From positions 558,001 to 622,000 of the forward strand of contig OY843587.1 in assembly GCA_963692955.1 (NCBI GenBank): 64,000 nucleotides of DNA, written 5' to 3'. Each line of letters starts with the position of its first letter. Positions within the stretch are counted from its first letter, which is position 1. The notes beneath the pieces were generated by a model. It was not told where the DNA came from, did no database searches, and worked only from the letters and a program-made list of their open reading frames with translations. Positions 7,692 through 15,453 of the stretch are shown in pieces. The translations under genes and the position numbers were made by a program. Source of the stretch: UBA5158 sp963692955. Its GTDB lineage: Bacteria > Pseudomonadota > Gammaproteobacteria > DSM-16500.

Positions 7692-8807
7692 ATGGCCGGA
7701 GCACAACAGCAAGGTGGTGGCCAAGGAGATAGTTCTTCTGGCATGTTATGGACGATTGCGGCCTTATTCGCGGCAGTCGCGGGGCTTTGGTATGGCTTTC
7801 ATAGCTATATCGTCTATTACTTTTTTAAATTAAAACTTTTCGAAATCGGTTTGCTTTCACACTTCACGCACAATCTTGATGATGTGCGCTTCGACATGAT
7901 GAGTGTGGATCCTAACGCCGTGAATTTTGATTATCTGGCGCGCGTGGGTTCGGCGGTGGGATATTATATTCGAATTCCCTGCATCATTCTCATCGCCGTG
8001 TTAGCCGTCGTCGTGTTTACCTCTAACTCCGTGCGCGTGTTTAAACGTATTTATGATATGCGTATCTTGCGAAGTTTAGAGCAAGTCAATTGGCCGCAAA
8101 TTTCTCCCGTGGCTAATTTAGATCTTATCAAAGAAGACATCGATAAAGGCCCCTGGGCGATGGCGATGACGCCGGTACAATTTTGTAAACGGCATGGCTT
8201 GCTCGAAGAATATAAACGCGCGCCGGCCGAAGGTGTGTCGCGTAAGGAATTAAATAAAATCGAAGTGGCATTGAAACGCGGTCAAGCCAACAAAGTTTTC
8301 ATCATGCAATTGGGGACGTTATGGCAAGGTGTGGATCGCTTGCCGCCGCATTACAAAGCCTTATTCGCCGTGTTCGCCGGCCGCTTCAACAGCGATCCGG
8401 GTGCCGTCGATATGTTAAAACAATTAAGCGCCACCGCCGCGACGAAAATCGATTTTAAAGGCGTGGATGCGCTGCTAAAAAAACATGAAAAAACCAAACA
8501 AGTGCAAGAAGCGATGAACGCTCACGCCTATAACTTGACGGTCATGGCGTCCATGCTTGCGCTCGCGCGGATGGACGGCGTGCAAGCCTCGGCGGATTTT
8601 TTATGGTTGAAGCCGATGGACCGCAGGCTTTGGTATACATTGAATACGATCGGTAGACAAACGCCGTTTACCGAAGTCGCCGGCGTGTTCGCGCACTGGA
8701 CGGCGGAAAAAGAAATGGGAAAAAAATTATTGATTCCGATGGTGGAAGAAGCCACCAACGCGCTAGAACAAGCATTGAAAGAAATTATCTACAAACCTGA
8801 AGAGTAG
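7692..8807 (+). CDS. dotM: Dot/Icm coupling-complex protein DotM (IcmP)
   Basis: DotM is an inner-membrane partner of the coupling ATPase DotL and helps recruit effectors. The 371-residue protein has a glycine/glutamine-rich start, a membrane segment at about residues 19-38, a second at about 93-110, and a large cytoplasmic C-terminal domain. The opening GML.T..ALF...GLWYGFHSYIVYY and the Legionella-like length (about 376) support the call. It begins the dot operon and is followed 26 bases later by dotL, the conserved icmP-icmO pair. Adjacent icmQ/R/S/T are missing. Confidence 0.92.
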   Translation: MAGAQQQGGGQGDSSSGMLWTIAALFAAVAGLWYGFHSYIVYYFFKLKLFEIGLLSHFTHNLDDVRFDMMSVDPNAVNFDYLARVGSAVGYYIRIPCIILIAVLAVVVFTSNSVRVFKRIYDMRILRSLEQVNWPQISPVANLDLIKEDIDKGPWAMAMTPVQFCKRHGLLEEYKRAPAEGVSRKELNKIEVALKRGQANKVFIMQLGTLWQGVDRLPPHYKALFAVFAGRFNSDPGAVDMLKQLSATAATKIDFKGVDALLKKHEKTKQVQEAMNAHAYNLTVMASMLALARMDGVQASADFLWLKPMDRRLWYTLNTIGRQTPFTEVAGVFAHWTAEKEMGKKLLIPMVEEATNALEQALKEIIYKPEE

Positions 8808-8839
8808 TCCCTGAAGACTAGTAAGTTGTAGGAGTGAGT

Positions 8840-11200
8840 ATGCAGCGTGGTTTGGACGAACAACATGAGATGTCGCCCCAGCTGTTGTTACGGGATACCC
8901 GTACCACGGGGATGCGTATTGTCGACTTTTTTAAAGACCCGCTGAATAGCGCCGTGTTATTAATGGGCTTCGCGATTTTCGTTTTCTTTTTTGATATCGT
9001 CGCGGAACTTATTACGTTTGCCGCGGTGTGCACGTTCTTTTACGCCTATACCAGAGAAGCCAAATTACCCTTCCGCATGCCGTTACGTTCCAACGCGCCC
9101 GATTATAACGATCCGCTGCCGGGCAGCAACAAACCCCGCAAAGCGCGCGGCATTAGTTTTTTTGGTAACCGCAAAGTTACCAACGAAGAATTGTGGTTTA
9201 ACAATGACGACATGCGCACGCACGTCTTAATCTTCGGTTCCACCGGTAGCGGTAAAACCGAAGCGTTGGTGTCATTGTCATTTAACGCGTTAGTGCAGGG
9301 CAGCGGTTTTTTATATGTCGACGGTAAAGGCGATAATAGTTTATTCGCCAAAGTTTTTTCGATGTGCCGTTTCATGGGCCGCGAAGATGATTTACTGTTG
9401 ATTAACTTCATGACCGGCGCGCGCGACGTCGTCGGCGCGCAAGAAAAACGTTTGTCGAATACCATGAATCCATTTTGTAACGGTTCGTCGAGCATGTTAT
9501 CGCAGTTAGTCGTGAGCTTGATGGATTCCGGCGGCCAAAGTTCCGACGGCGACATGTGGAAAGGCCGCGCTATCGTGTTCGTCGAAGCGTTGATGAAAGT
9601 CTTAGTGTACATGCGCGACAGCGGTAAAATTTTATTAGACGCTAACACCATCCGTAATTATTTTGAATTACCGCGCTTAGAAGCGATCGCGATGGATAGA
9701 ATGTTTATCCGCGATAATCAAGAGCCGGTCAGCTTAGCCGACACGCCCGAATTAATTTTAGAACCTATCACTAACTACATCATCAACTTGCCGGGTTATG
9801 ACCGCGGTAAAAAAGGCAAGCAAGGTTCTCAAGTTTTAGAACAGCATGGTTTTATCACCATGCAATTAACGCGCGTTTTCGGTTCGTTAGCGGATACGTA
9901 CGGTCACATTATCCGGACTAACTTAGCGGAAGTCGATTTGAAAGACGTCGTGTTAAACCGCCGCGTGTTAGTCGTGCTGCTGCCGGCGTTAGAAAAATCC
10001 CCCGACGAATTATCCAACTTAGGTAAAGTCATTATCGCGTCACTAAAAGCGATGATGGCCGCCGGCTTAGGCGAATCCGTGGAAGGAACTTACAAAGAAG
10101 TCGTATCGCGAAAACCGACCAACGCCGCGACGCCTTATATGTGCGTGTTAGACGAATACGGTTACTACGCGGTGAAAGGTTTCGCCGTCGTACCGGCGCA
10201 AGCGCGTTCATTAGGGTTCTCGGTTATTTTCGCCGGCCAAGATTTACCGGCGTTCCAAAAAGCCTCGAAAGAAGAAGCCGCTTCCATCGGCGCGAACACC
10301 AACATTAAAATTTGTATGAAGTTAGAAGATCCGCAAGAAACGTGGGAATTCTTTTCGAAAACCGCGGGCGAATCTTACGTGACCAAAGTCGATTCTTTCC
10401 AAACGAACGCGCAAAGTATCTTAAATAATTACATGGATAGCCGCAGCGCTTCTTCCGAAAAACGCGCGCGGGTCGATTTGTTAGATTTGAAAGACCAGCG
10501 CGAAGGCGAAGCGCATATATTCTTTAAATCAAAAATCGTCCGCGCGAAAATGTTTTACGCGAACCCGATTCCGGCGCAGCGCATGCGCATCAATCATTTC
10601 TTAAAAGTCGAACCGCCGATTCAACGTGTGTTAATCGATTTAGAACAGCGCATCGAACGTTTCGATTCGTTAATGAAAAGCGGCGAAGGTGAATTCGCCA
10701 GTGACTTCCAAGACGAGTCGGAAGAAATCGCGATTATCTCGCGCGTCATGAATGAAAACGCGCAAGCCAACCCGATCGAAAAAGGCGTGTCGGCGTTATT
10801 AGCTTTCCACAACCGCAATAACGTGGAAGGCGAAGAAACGGTGGAAGTCGTCGAAGAAACCGTCGAAGAGCCCGGGCGTTTAAATATTTTTAGTAAAATT
10901 AATTTGCCCGAGTCGGTAAAAATGTTGGTCGGCCCGTCTAAGTTACCAGCCTTTAGTTTGCCGCTCATCAGTCGCAACCAAGTGAAAGATAAAGTCGAAT
11001 TGATGGAACGCGTGTTAGGCAAACCCGGCCCGCAAGCGGCCAATATCACCACTGAAATTGTTAAAGACATGACCATGGCGACGGATTACCCTCCGGATTA
11101 CAATGGATTATTAAGTGAACCTCAACAAGTGACGGCAGTCGTCATCGATTTGTGTGATTATGTGGCTACTCTAAAAGCACCAGGCGACGAACCCGTTTAA
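8840..11200 (+). CDS. dotL: Dot/Icm type IV coupling ATPase DotL (IcmO)
   Basis: DotL is the VirD4-like ATPase that receives effectors at the inner membrane. From the ATG at 8840 (TAGGAG five bases upstream) it has 786 residues. Two membrane helices lie at about residues 35-75, the Walker A GSTGSGKT at about 133-140, and a Walker B-like CVLDEYG near residue 435. The C-terminal tail, which in Legionella binds IcmS/IcmW, DotN and LvgA, is acidic (VEGEETVEVVEETVEE). Position and sequence make this secure. Confidence 0.96.
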   Translation: MQRGLDEQHEMSPQLLLRDTRTTGMRIVDFFKDPLNSAVLLMGFAIFVFFFDIVAELITFAAVCTFFYAYTREAKLPFRMPLRSNAPDYNDPLPGSNKPRKARGISFFGNRKVTNEELWFNNDDMRTHVLIFGSTGSGKTEALVSLSFNALVQGSGFLYVDGKGDNSLFAKVFSMCRFMGREDDLLLINFMTGARDVVGAQEKRLSNTMNPFCNGSSSMLSQLVVSLMDSGGQSSDGDMWKGRAIVFVEALMKVLVYMRDSGKILLDANTIRNYFELPRLEAIAMDRMFIRDNQEPVSLADTPELILEPITNYIINLPGYDRGKKGKQGSQVLEQHGFITMQLTRVFGSLADTYGHIIRTNLAEVDLKDVVLNRRVLVVLLPALEKSPDELSNLGKVIIASLKAMMAAGLGESVEGTYKEVVSRKPTNAATPYMCVLDEYGYYAVKGFAVVPAQARSLGFSVIFAGQDLPAFQKASKEEAASIGANTNIKICMKLEDPQETWEFFSKTAGESYVTKVDSFQTNAQSILNNYMDSRSASSEKRARVDLLDLKDQREGEAHIFFKSKIVRAKMFYANPIPAQRMRINHFLKVEPPIQRVLIDLEQRIERFDSLMKSGEGEFASDFQDESEEIAIISRVMNENAQANPIEKGVSALLAFHNRNNVEGEETVEVVEETVEEPGRLNIFSKINLPESVKMLVGPSKLPAFSLPLISRNQVKDKVELMERVLGKPGPQAANITTEIVKDMTMATDYPPDYNGLLSEPQQVTAVVIDLCDYVATLKAPGDEPV

Positions 11201-11294
11201 AAAAGCTGTTTTCAGATGCCGTCATGCGCTTAAAATGTTATAAGCAATTATGTGAAATTGTTTTGTGAGAGTTAAGGAAGGAAGAATTCACACA

Positions 11295-12050
11295 ATGGAA
11301 GTTAAATTAAACCTAATCAAGCCATCCGCGCTTGTTTTTTTTACTTTTATTTTTGCGATCGTTAGCGGCTTAAGCGGCTGCGCTTCATCGAGCATTGAAC
11401 GTAACGCCGCCAGTAATGTCGACAGTGCTTATCAAAGTTCCAACTACGCCTTAACTCACGCCGCTGATAATTCCACGGCCAACGCTTTTCAAAACGCTCC
11501 GCAAACCGCGAAAGGTGTCGTAATCGGCACCACTTCCGGCGCGGTGATCGGCGGATTCTCTAGCGGTGTGCCCGGTATCTTGCCGTTCGCGGTCGGCGGC
11601 GCTATCGTCGGTGGCGTCATCGGCGCGTGGATTGATTACCATACTAACTTAATCGACCGCCTCGAAAACCGCGGTGTCAAAGTCTATGTGTTAGGCGATC
11701 AATTGATGTTAATCATGCCGTCGTCTTGGCTATTCGAAGGCCGCACGCCGCGCATTCAACCGCAATCTAAATCTACTTTAGACATGGTCGCGGAATTCAT
11801 CCGTCAATACCCCACTATGTCAGTGAAAGTCGCCGCTTACACTAACGATGTCGGTAATAACGAAATTAATTGTTACATCACGCAACAACAAGCCGACACC
11901 GTTGTAAAATATTTATGGCCGCGTGTGGATACCCGCGTGTTGTTCGCGCAAGGTTACGGCGGCACGCATTTGATCGCGCCCAACAATTTAAATTGGGCGG
12001 AAGGTGAAAATTATCGGGTGGAAATTACTTTCGAGAAATTACCGGTTTGA
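11295..12050 (+). CDS. dotK: Dot/Icm OmpA-like lipoprotein DotK (IcmN/LphA)
   Basis: DotK is an outer-membrane lipoprotein accessory to the Dot/Icm core. The ATG at 11295 (AAGGAAG upstream) is preferred over a GTG ten codons earlier. The 251-residue protein has a lipoprotein signal with lipobox LSGC, a glycine-rich hydrophobic stretch (about residues 77-115) and a C-terminal OmpA/peptidoglycan-binding-like domain (STLDMVAEFI... Y.NDVG... QQQADTVVKYL). It is longer than the Legionella protein because of the glycine-rich insert. It lies between dotL and dotJ exactly as in Legionella. Confidence 0.88.
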   Translation: MEVKLNLIKPSALVFFTFIFAIVSGLSGCASSSIERNAASNVDSAYQSSNYALTHAADNSTANAFQNAPQTAKGVVIGTTSGAVIGGFSSGVPGILPFAVGGAIVGGVIGAWIDYHTNLIDRLENRGVKVYVLGDQLMLIMPSSWLFEGRTPRIQPQSKSTLDMVAEFIRQYPTMSVKVAAYTNDVGNNEINCYITQQQADTVVKYLWPRVDTRVLFAQGYGGTHLIAPNNLNWAEGENYRVEITFEKLPV

Positions 12051-12065
12051 TTAGGGGATGCAATT

Positions 12066-12275
12066 ATGATTGGTGAACGGCATACCATCGCGCGCTTACA
12101 AAGTGATTTTTATCGTGATAGTTATCACAAAGTGTTGAATGGCGTGTTTATCGAAATTTTCGTGTTGCTCATTTTGATCCTCGCCATTCTGTATCACATC
12201 ATCGTTCATCCGCCGCAACCATTTTACGCGTCGACACTTGAAGGGCAAATTTTGACGCTAACGCCAGCTAAATGA
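12066..12275 (+). CDS. dotJ: Short Dot/Icm inner-membrane protein DotJ (IcmM)
   Basis: This 69-residue protein has one membrane helix (about residues 28-48) after a cytoplasmic RLQSDFYRDSYHKVL segment, and then HPPQPFYAS in the periplasm. This is the N-terminal part of the DotI fold without the globular domain, which is how DotJ differs from DotI. DotI and DotJ form an inner-membrane complex in Legionella. It starts after AGGGGA, 16 bases past dotK, and is followed at once by dotI-like genes. Confidence 0.88.
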   Translation: MIGERHTIARLQSDFYRDSYHKVLNGVFIEIFVLLILILAILYHIIVHPPQPFYASTLEGQILTLTPAK

Positions 12276-12282
12276 GGTAGTG

Positions 12283-12891
12283 ATGTCTAGCCCGAGAGTA
12301 CAACAAAATGCCGGTAAAATTTTTGGCGATATTTCGCAACAACTTATCTATGCATTAATTCTTGCTATGCTTGGGTTGCTGGCGTGCGCGGCGTTTGTCA
12401 TGTATCAAGTAATGCATCGGCCAGATCCCGTGTTTTACGAAAGAATGCCGAGTGGTAAAATCAATGTATTAGCGCCTTATGATGATCCAAACTATTTACC
12501 GCAAACCGTTTTAAATTGGGCGATGAAAGCGGCGGTGGCAAGTTATACGTTTAATTTCGCCAATTACAATGAATCCATCCAGGCGGCGCGCCCGTACTTC
12601 ACCGCCGGCGGTTGGCAAGCGTATCAAGGCGCGATCGGCAATGTCATTAACCGCGTCGTCAAAGCCCAATTGATCGTGCAGGGCGTGGTGGCTGGTGTGC
12701 CGGTGATTTCAAACCAAGGTGACTTGCCGAGTCATGGTTATTCATGGAACGTGCAAATTCCATTTTTAGTCACCTATCTCAGCGCGGGCGAATCCAAATC
12801 TAAAAATTATTACGTGATTATGTTAATCGTGAAAGTACCGACGACCATTAATCCGGAAGGTCTTGGCATCGACTCATTCCAAATGAAATAA
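12283..12891 (+). CDS. dotI: DotI/IcmL-like protein, copy 1
   Basis: This 202-residue inner-membrane protein has one membrane helix (about residues 20-42) and a periplasmic VirB8-like domain with PNYLPQTVLNWAMKAAVASYTFNFANY and RPYFTAGGWQAYQGAI, the typical IcmL domain pattern. The ATG at 12283 follows GAGG by five bases. Its short N-terminus lacks the RLRNDFYRD motif seen in copy 3, so it is less likely to be the canonical DotI. It is one of three consecutive paralogues and probably forms part of the inner-membrane DotI/DotJ complex. Confidence 0.85.
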   Translation: MSSPRVQQNAGKIFGDISQQLIYALILAMLGLLACAAFVMYQVMHRPDPVFYERMPSGKINVLAPYDDPNYLPQTVLNWAMKAAVASYTFNFANYNESIQAARPYFTAGGWQAYQGAIGNVINRVVKAQLIVQGVVAGVPVISNQGDLPSHGYSWNVQIPFLVTYLSAGESKSKNYYVIMLIVKVPTTINPEGLGIDSFQMK

Positions 12892-12904
12892 CGGGACTGG
12901 TAAT

Positions 12905-13621
12905 ATGACGAATGAAAGATCTTTAACGGGTGGCGTGGACGCAATCGTCCTAGTGCATACCCGCAATGAATTTTATAAAAGAAAATTTCATTGGGTCGTC
13001 GCGGTATTTTTTCTCGGTTTGATCGCGATCGCAAGTTTAAGCGGCATGTTAGTGTATTTAACGAGAAATCCCATTCATCCGTTGTATTTTATTACCGATA
13101 ACGCCGGCCGCATCATTCAAGATATTCCTATTCAAGAACCGGATATGTCAACGCAAGATGTCGCAAATTGGGTGCAAGACGCGGTGATCGCCGCGAACTC
13201 GTATGATTACGCGAACTATCACGCGCAACTGCAGCGCGCGCAAAAATATTTCGCGGATTATGGTTGGCGCAGTTACATGAAAGGTCTGCAAGCTTCTAAC
13301 AACTTAGAAGCGTTAACGAAACGTAAATTAATTTTCATGGCAAAAATTTCCGGCCCACCAAAATTGCTGCACCAAGGCCGTCTGGGTAAGAAACAAACCT
13401 ATGCTTATCAATTTCAAATTCCCGTCACCATCACCTATTTATTACCGCCGTATGATAGCCAACCGGGCAAATCAAAATTTGAAAACGCTTACGTGTTTAG
13501 CGTGTTAGTCATGCGCGAAAGTATGCTCACGAGTTATAAAGGATTGGGCATTATGCAAATTATTGGCGCGTCCGAACAAAGTGCTGGCACGCAAGATTTA
13601 ACGGACGTTCCTACCTCTTAA
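12905..13621 (+). CDS. dotI: DotI/IcmL-like protein, copy 2
   Basis: This 238-residue protein has the motif VHTRNEFYKRKFH before a membrane helix (about residues 28-52), then HPLYFITDNAGRI and a periplasmic IcmL domain (DVANWVQDAVIAANSYDYANY, QKYFADYGWRSY). It continues the operon 13 bases after copy 1. Compared with copy 1 it has a longer C-terminus ending in a Thr/Ser-rich tail. A role in the inner-membrane part of the Dot/Icm channel is inferred from family membership. Confidence 0.86.
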   Translation: MTNERSLTGGVDAIVLVHTRNEFYKRKFHWVVAVFFLGLIAIASLSGMLVYLTRNPIHPLYFITDNAGRIIQDIPIQEPDMSTQDVANWVQDAVIAANSYDYANYHAQLQRAQKYFADYGWRSYMKGLQASNNLEALTKRKLIFMAKISGPPKLLHQGRLGKKQTYAYQFQIPVTITYLLPPYDSQPGKSKFENAYVFSVLVMRESMLTSYKGLGIMQIIGASEQSAGTQDLTDVPTS

Positions 13622-13670
13622 CACAGCGCAAAAAAATCTTGCATTTTATCACTGAGATGATGCTAGGTTA

Positions 13671-13699
13671 TTGAAACTTAACCTCCGCAGTACTATACA
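13671..13699 (+). promoter_or_regulatory. Internal sigma-70 promoter before dotI copy 3
   Basis: TTGAAA at 13671-13676 and TATACA at 13694-13699 are 17 bases apart in the 135-base gap before the third dotI-like gene. This suggests that dotI3-dotH-dotG-dotF can be transcribed separately. Confidence 0.5.
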
Positions 13700-13756
13700 A
13701 TTTTCAGGGCGTGAGCTATAGTTCATGACTATCCTGCGCAGTGAGGAGAGGTGGAG

Positions 13757-14413
13757 ATGGCTGGGGAAGAGCTACAAATTGTCCGCCTGAGGAATGATTT
13801 TTACCGAGACGGGTTTTATAAAATGTTTATTGCTTTAGGGCTTATGCTCGGAGCAATTTTTTTAGTGTTAACGGCATCTTTTTCTTTGTGGCTTGAAAAA
13901 CCTTCGCCCGTAGTTTTTAACACTGACGCCGAAGGCCGCGTATTTCCACCCGTGCCGCTTGATAAACCTTATATCAGCACGGCTGATTTGTTACAATGGG
14001 TGAGTACCGTGTTGCCGCAGGCGTTTTCATACGACTTTTTGAATTTTAATAATCAGTATGCCAGCATTCAGCAATATTTTACGCCAGATGGATTCGCAAA
14101 ACTTACGACTTTACTGAACACCTATGCTAATCCTAAAACAGTTGAGGCGTCTAAATTATTTATTATCGCCGCGCCGTCAGCAGCCCCTACTATTTATTTG
14201 CAAGGGCTAGGCAAAGGAGCGGTAGCGGGAAAATATGGATGGTGGATTCAATTACCACTTGATATTAAGTACACTGGAAGCGCCGAAAAAGAGTATACGA
14301 CACCTGTGATAGTGAAAGCGTTGGTGATTAGGATACCCATTACGAATGATTTGTCTGGCGTTGCCATAGACGATATTCTGGTTAGCAAGTCGCAAGGAGT
14401 AAAGGCAGTTTGA
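13757..14413 (+). CDS. dotI: DotI/IcmL, copy 3 (closest to canonical DotI)
   Basis: The 218-residue product begins MAGEELQIVRLRNDFYRD, close to the conserved start of DotI. It has a membrane helix at about residues 24-48 and a periplasmic VirB8-like domain (LLQWVSTVLPQAFSYDFLNF, QQYFTPDGF). The ATG at 13757 has AGGAG eight bases upstream and is better placed than the GTG at 13751. It overlaps the TTG start of dotH. Its own promoter and direct coupling to dotH, as in Legionella icmL-icmK, suggest it is the core DotI subunit. Confidence 0.9.
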   Translation: MAGEELQIVRLRNDFYRDGFYKMFIALGLMLGAIFLVLTASFSLWLEKPSPVVFNTDAEGRVFPPVPLDKPYISTADLLQWVSTVLPQAFSYDFLNFNNQYASIQQYFTPDGFAKLTTLLNTYANPKTVEASKLFIIAAPSAAPTIYLQGLGKGAVAGKYGWWIQLPLDIKYTGSAEKEYTTPVIVKALVIRIPITNDLSGVAIDDILVSKSQGVKAV

Positions 14414-15453
14414 ACAAGGGAATAGTCAAAAATTTTGCTATTGTGATTTTGCTAATTTGCGGATCTCAACAGGCGCTTGCACAGGATGAGCAGGGAGGCA
14501 TACCAACTATCTCGCAAACGGCACCTATTAATAATTATCCGCCACCCTTAATTACGACTTCCCCCATCAATCCTTCACCCATGCGCAACAGCAATCCAAC
14601 GGTTGTCTCAACGCCGATGACTTATAATCAATCGCAACAAGCGATGCTGAACAGCGCGCCGACCGTGAACATACCGCAAAGCCCTGATTCTTCCACCGCG
14701 TTTGACGCGTTGCTGCAATCCAATTTACCGTTGACGCCGCAGCAAGTCGTGCGTCTACGCCAACTGATCGATGTTTCACAACGCGCGGCGGCCATTCCCG
14801 CCAACATTCCCCCCAAACCAGTTTCTACTACTTTAATGGTTAATTTAGCGCCCGGCACGACCCCTCCCGCTATCCGCCTCGCGCAAGGCTACGTGACATC
14901 GTTAGTATTTGTTGATTCCACCGGCGCGCCTTGGCCGATAGCGGCTTACGATATCGGCGATCCCAAAACGGCCAATATTCAATGGGACACCAAAGGCAAC
15001 GTCATGCTGATCCAAGCGACCTCGCCCTATAGCGATAGTGATTTAGTGATTAGATTAGTCGGCTTAATGACGCCGATCACACTAGAGCTAGTCTCAGGCC
15101 AACGCGTCGTTGATTACCGCACCGATATTCACGTCAGTGGTTTAGGCCCTAATTCAAAAGATTTACCGACCGGCACGCCATTGCCAAGCAGCGCGAACCA
15201 AGTATTACTCGGCGTACTCGACGGCATCGCTCCGCCGGAGAGTAAATTGTTGACGGTGAAGGGGGGAGAATGTCAGGCTTGGCTGCTGGGCGACACAATG
15301 TATTTACGCACACGCCTAACAGTTCTTTCGCCAGGATGGGTCGGTAGAATGGTTAGTCCTGACGGAATGTATGCTTATGAAATCCAAAGAACCTCTTCCG
15401 TATTGGTTTCACAATATGGTGAACCGATTGAACTTAAGATCGGAGGTTTTTAA
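14410..15453 (+). CDS. dotH: Dot/Icm outer-membrane core protein DotH (IcmK)
   Basis: DotH is the main outer-membrane ring protein of the core complex with DotC, DotD and DotG. The 347-residue protein starts at TTG, overlapping the dotI3 stop, after AAGGAG. It has a signal peptide ending near ALAQ, a Pro/Ser/Thr-rich linker, and a C-terminal domain with SLVFVDSTGAPWPIAAYDIGDP and DLVIRLVGLMTPITLELVSGQRVVDYRTDI, typical of IcmK/TraN proteins. It overlaps dotG by one base (TAATG). The call is secure. Confidence 0.93.
   Translation: MNKGIVKNFAIVILLICGSQQALAQDEQGGIPTISQTAPINNYPPPLITTSPINPSPMRNSNPTVVSTPMTYNQSQQAMLNSAPTVNIPQSPDSSTAFDALLQSNLPLTPQQVVRLRQLIDVSQRAAAIPANIPPKPVSTTLMVNLAPGTTPPAIRLAQGYVTSLVFVDSTGAPWPIAAYDIGDPKTANIQWDTKGNVMLIQATSPYSDSDLVIRLVGLMTPITLELVSGQRVVDYRTDIHVSGLGPNSKDLPTGTPLPSSANQVLLGVLDGIAPPESKLLTVKGGECQAWLLGDTMYLRTRLTVLSPGWVGRMVSPDGMYAYEIQRTSSVLVSQYGEPIELKIGGF

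Noticed and set aside
9103..9651. 182-codon minus-strand open frame inside dotL
   Set aside because: Shadow of the dotL coding frame produced by its codon bias; dotL is unambiguous there.
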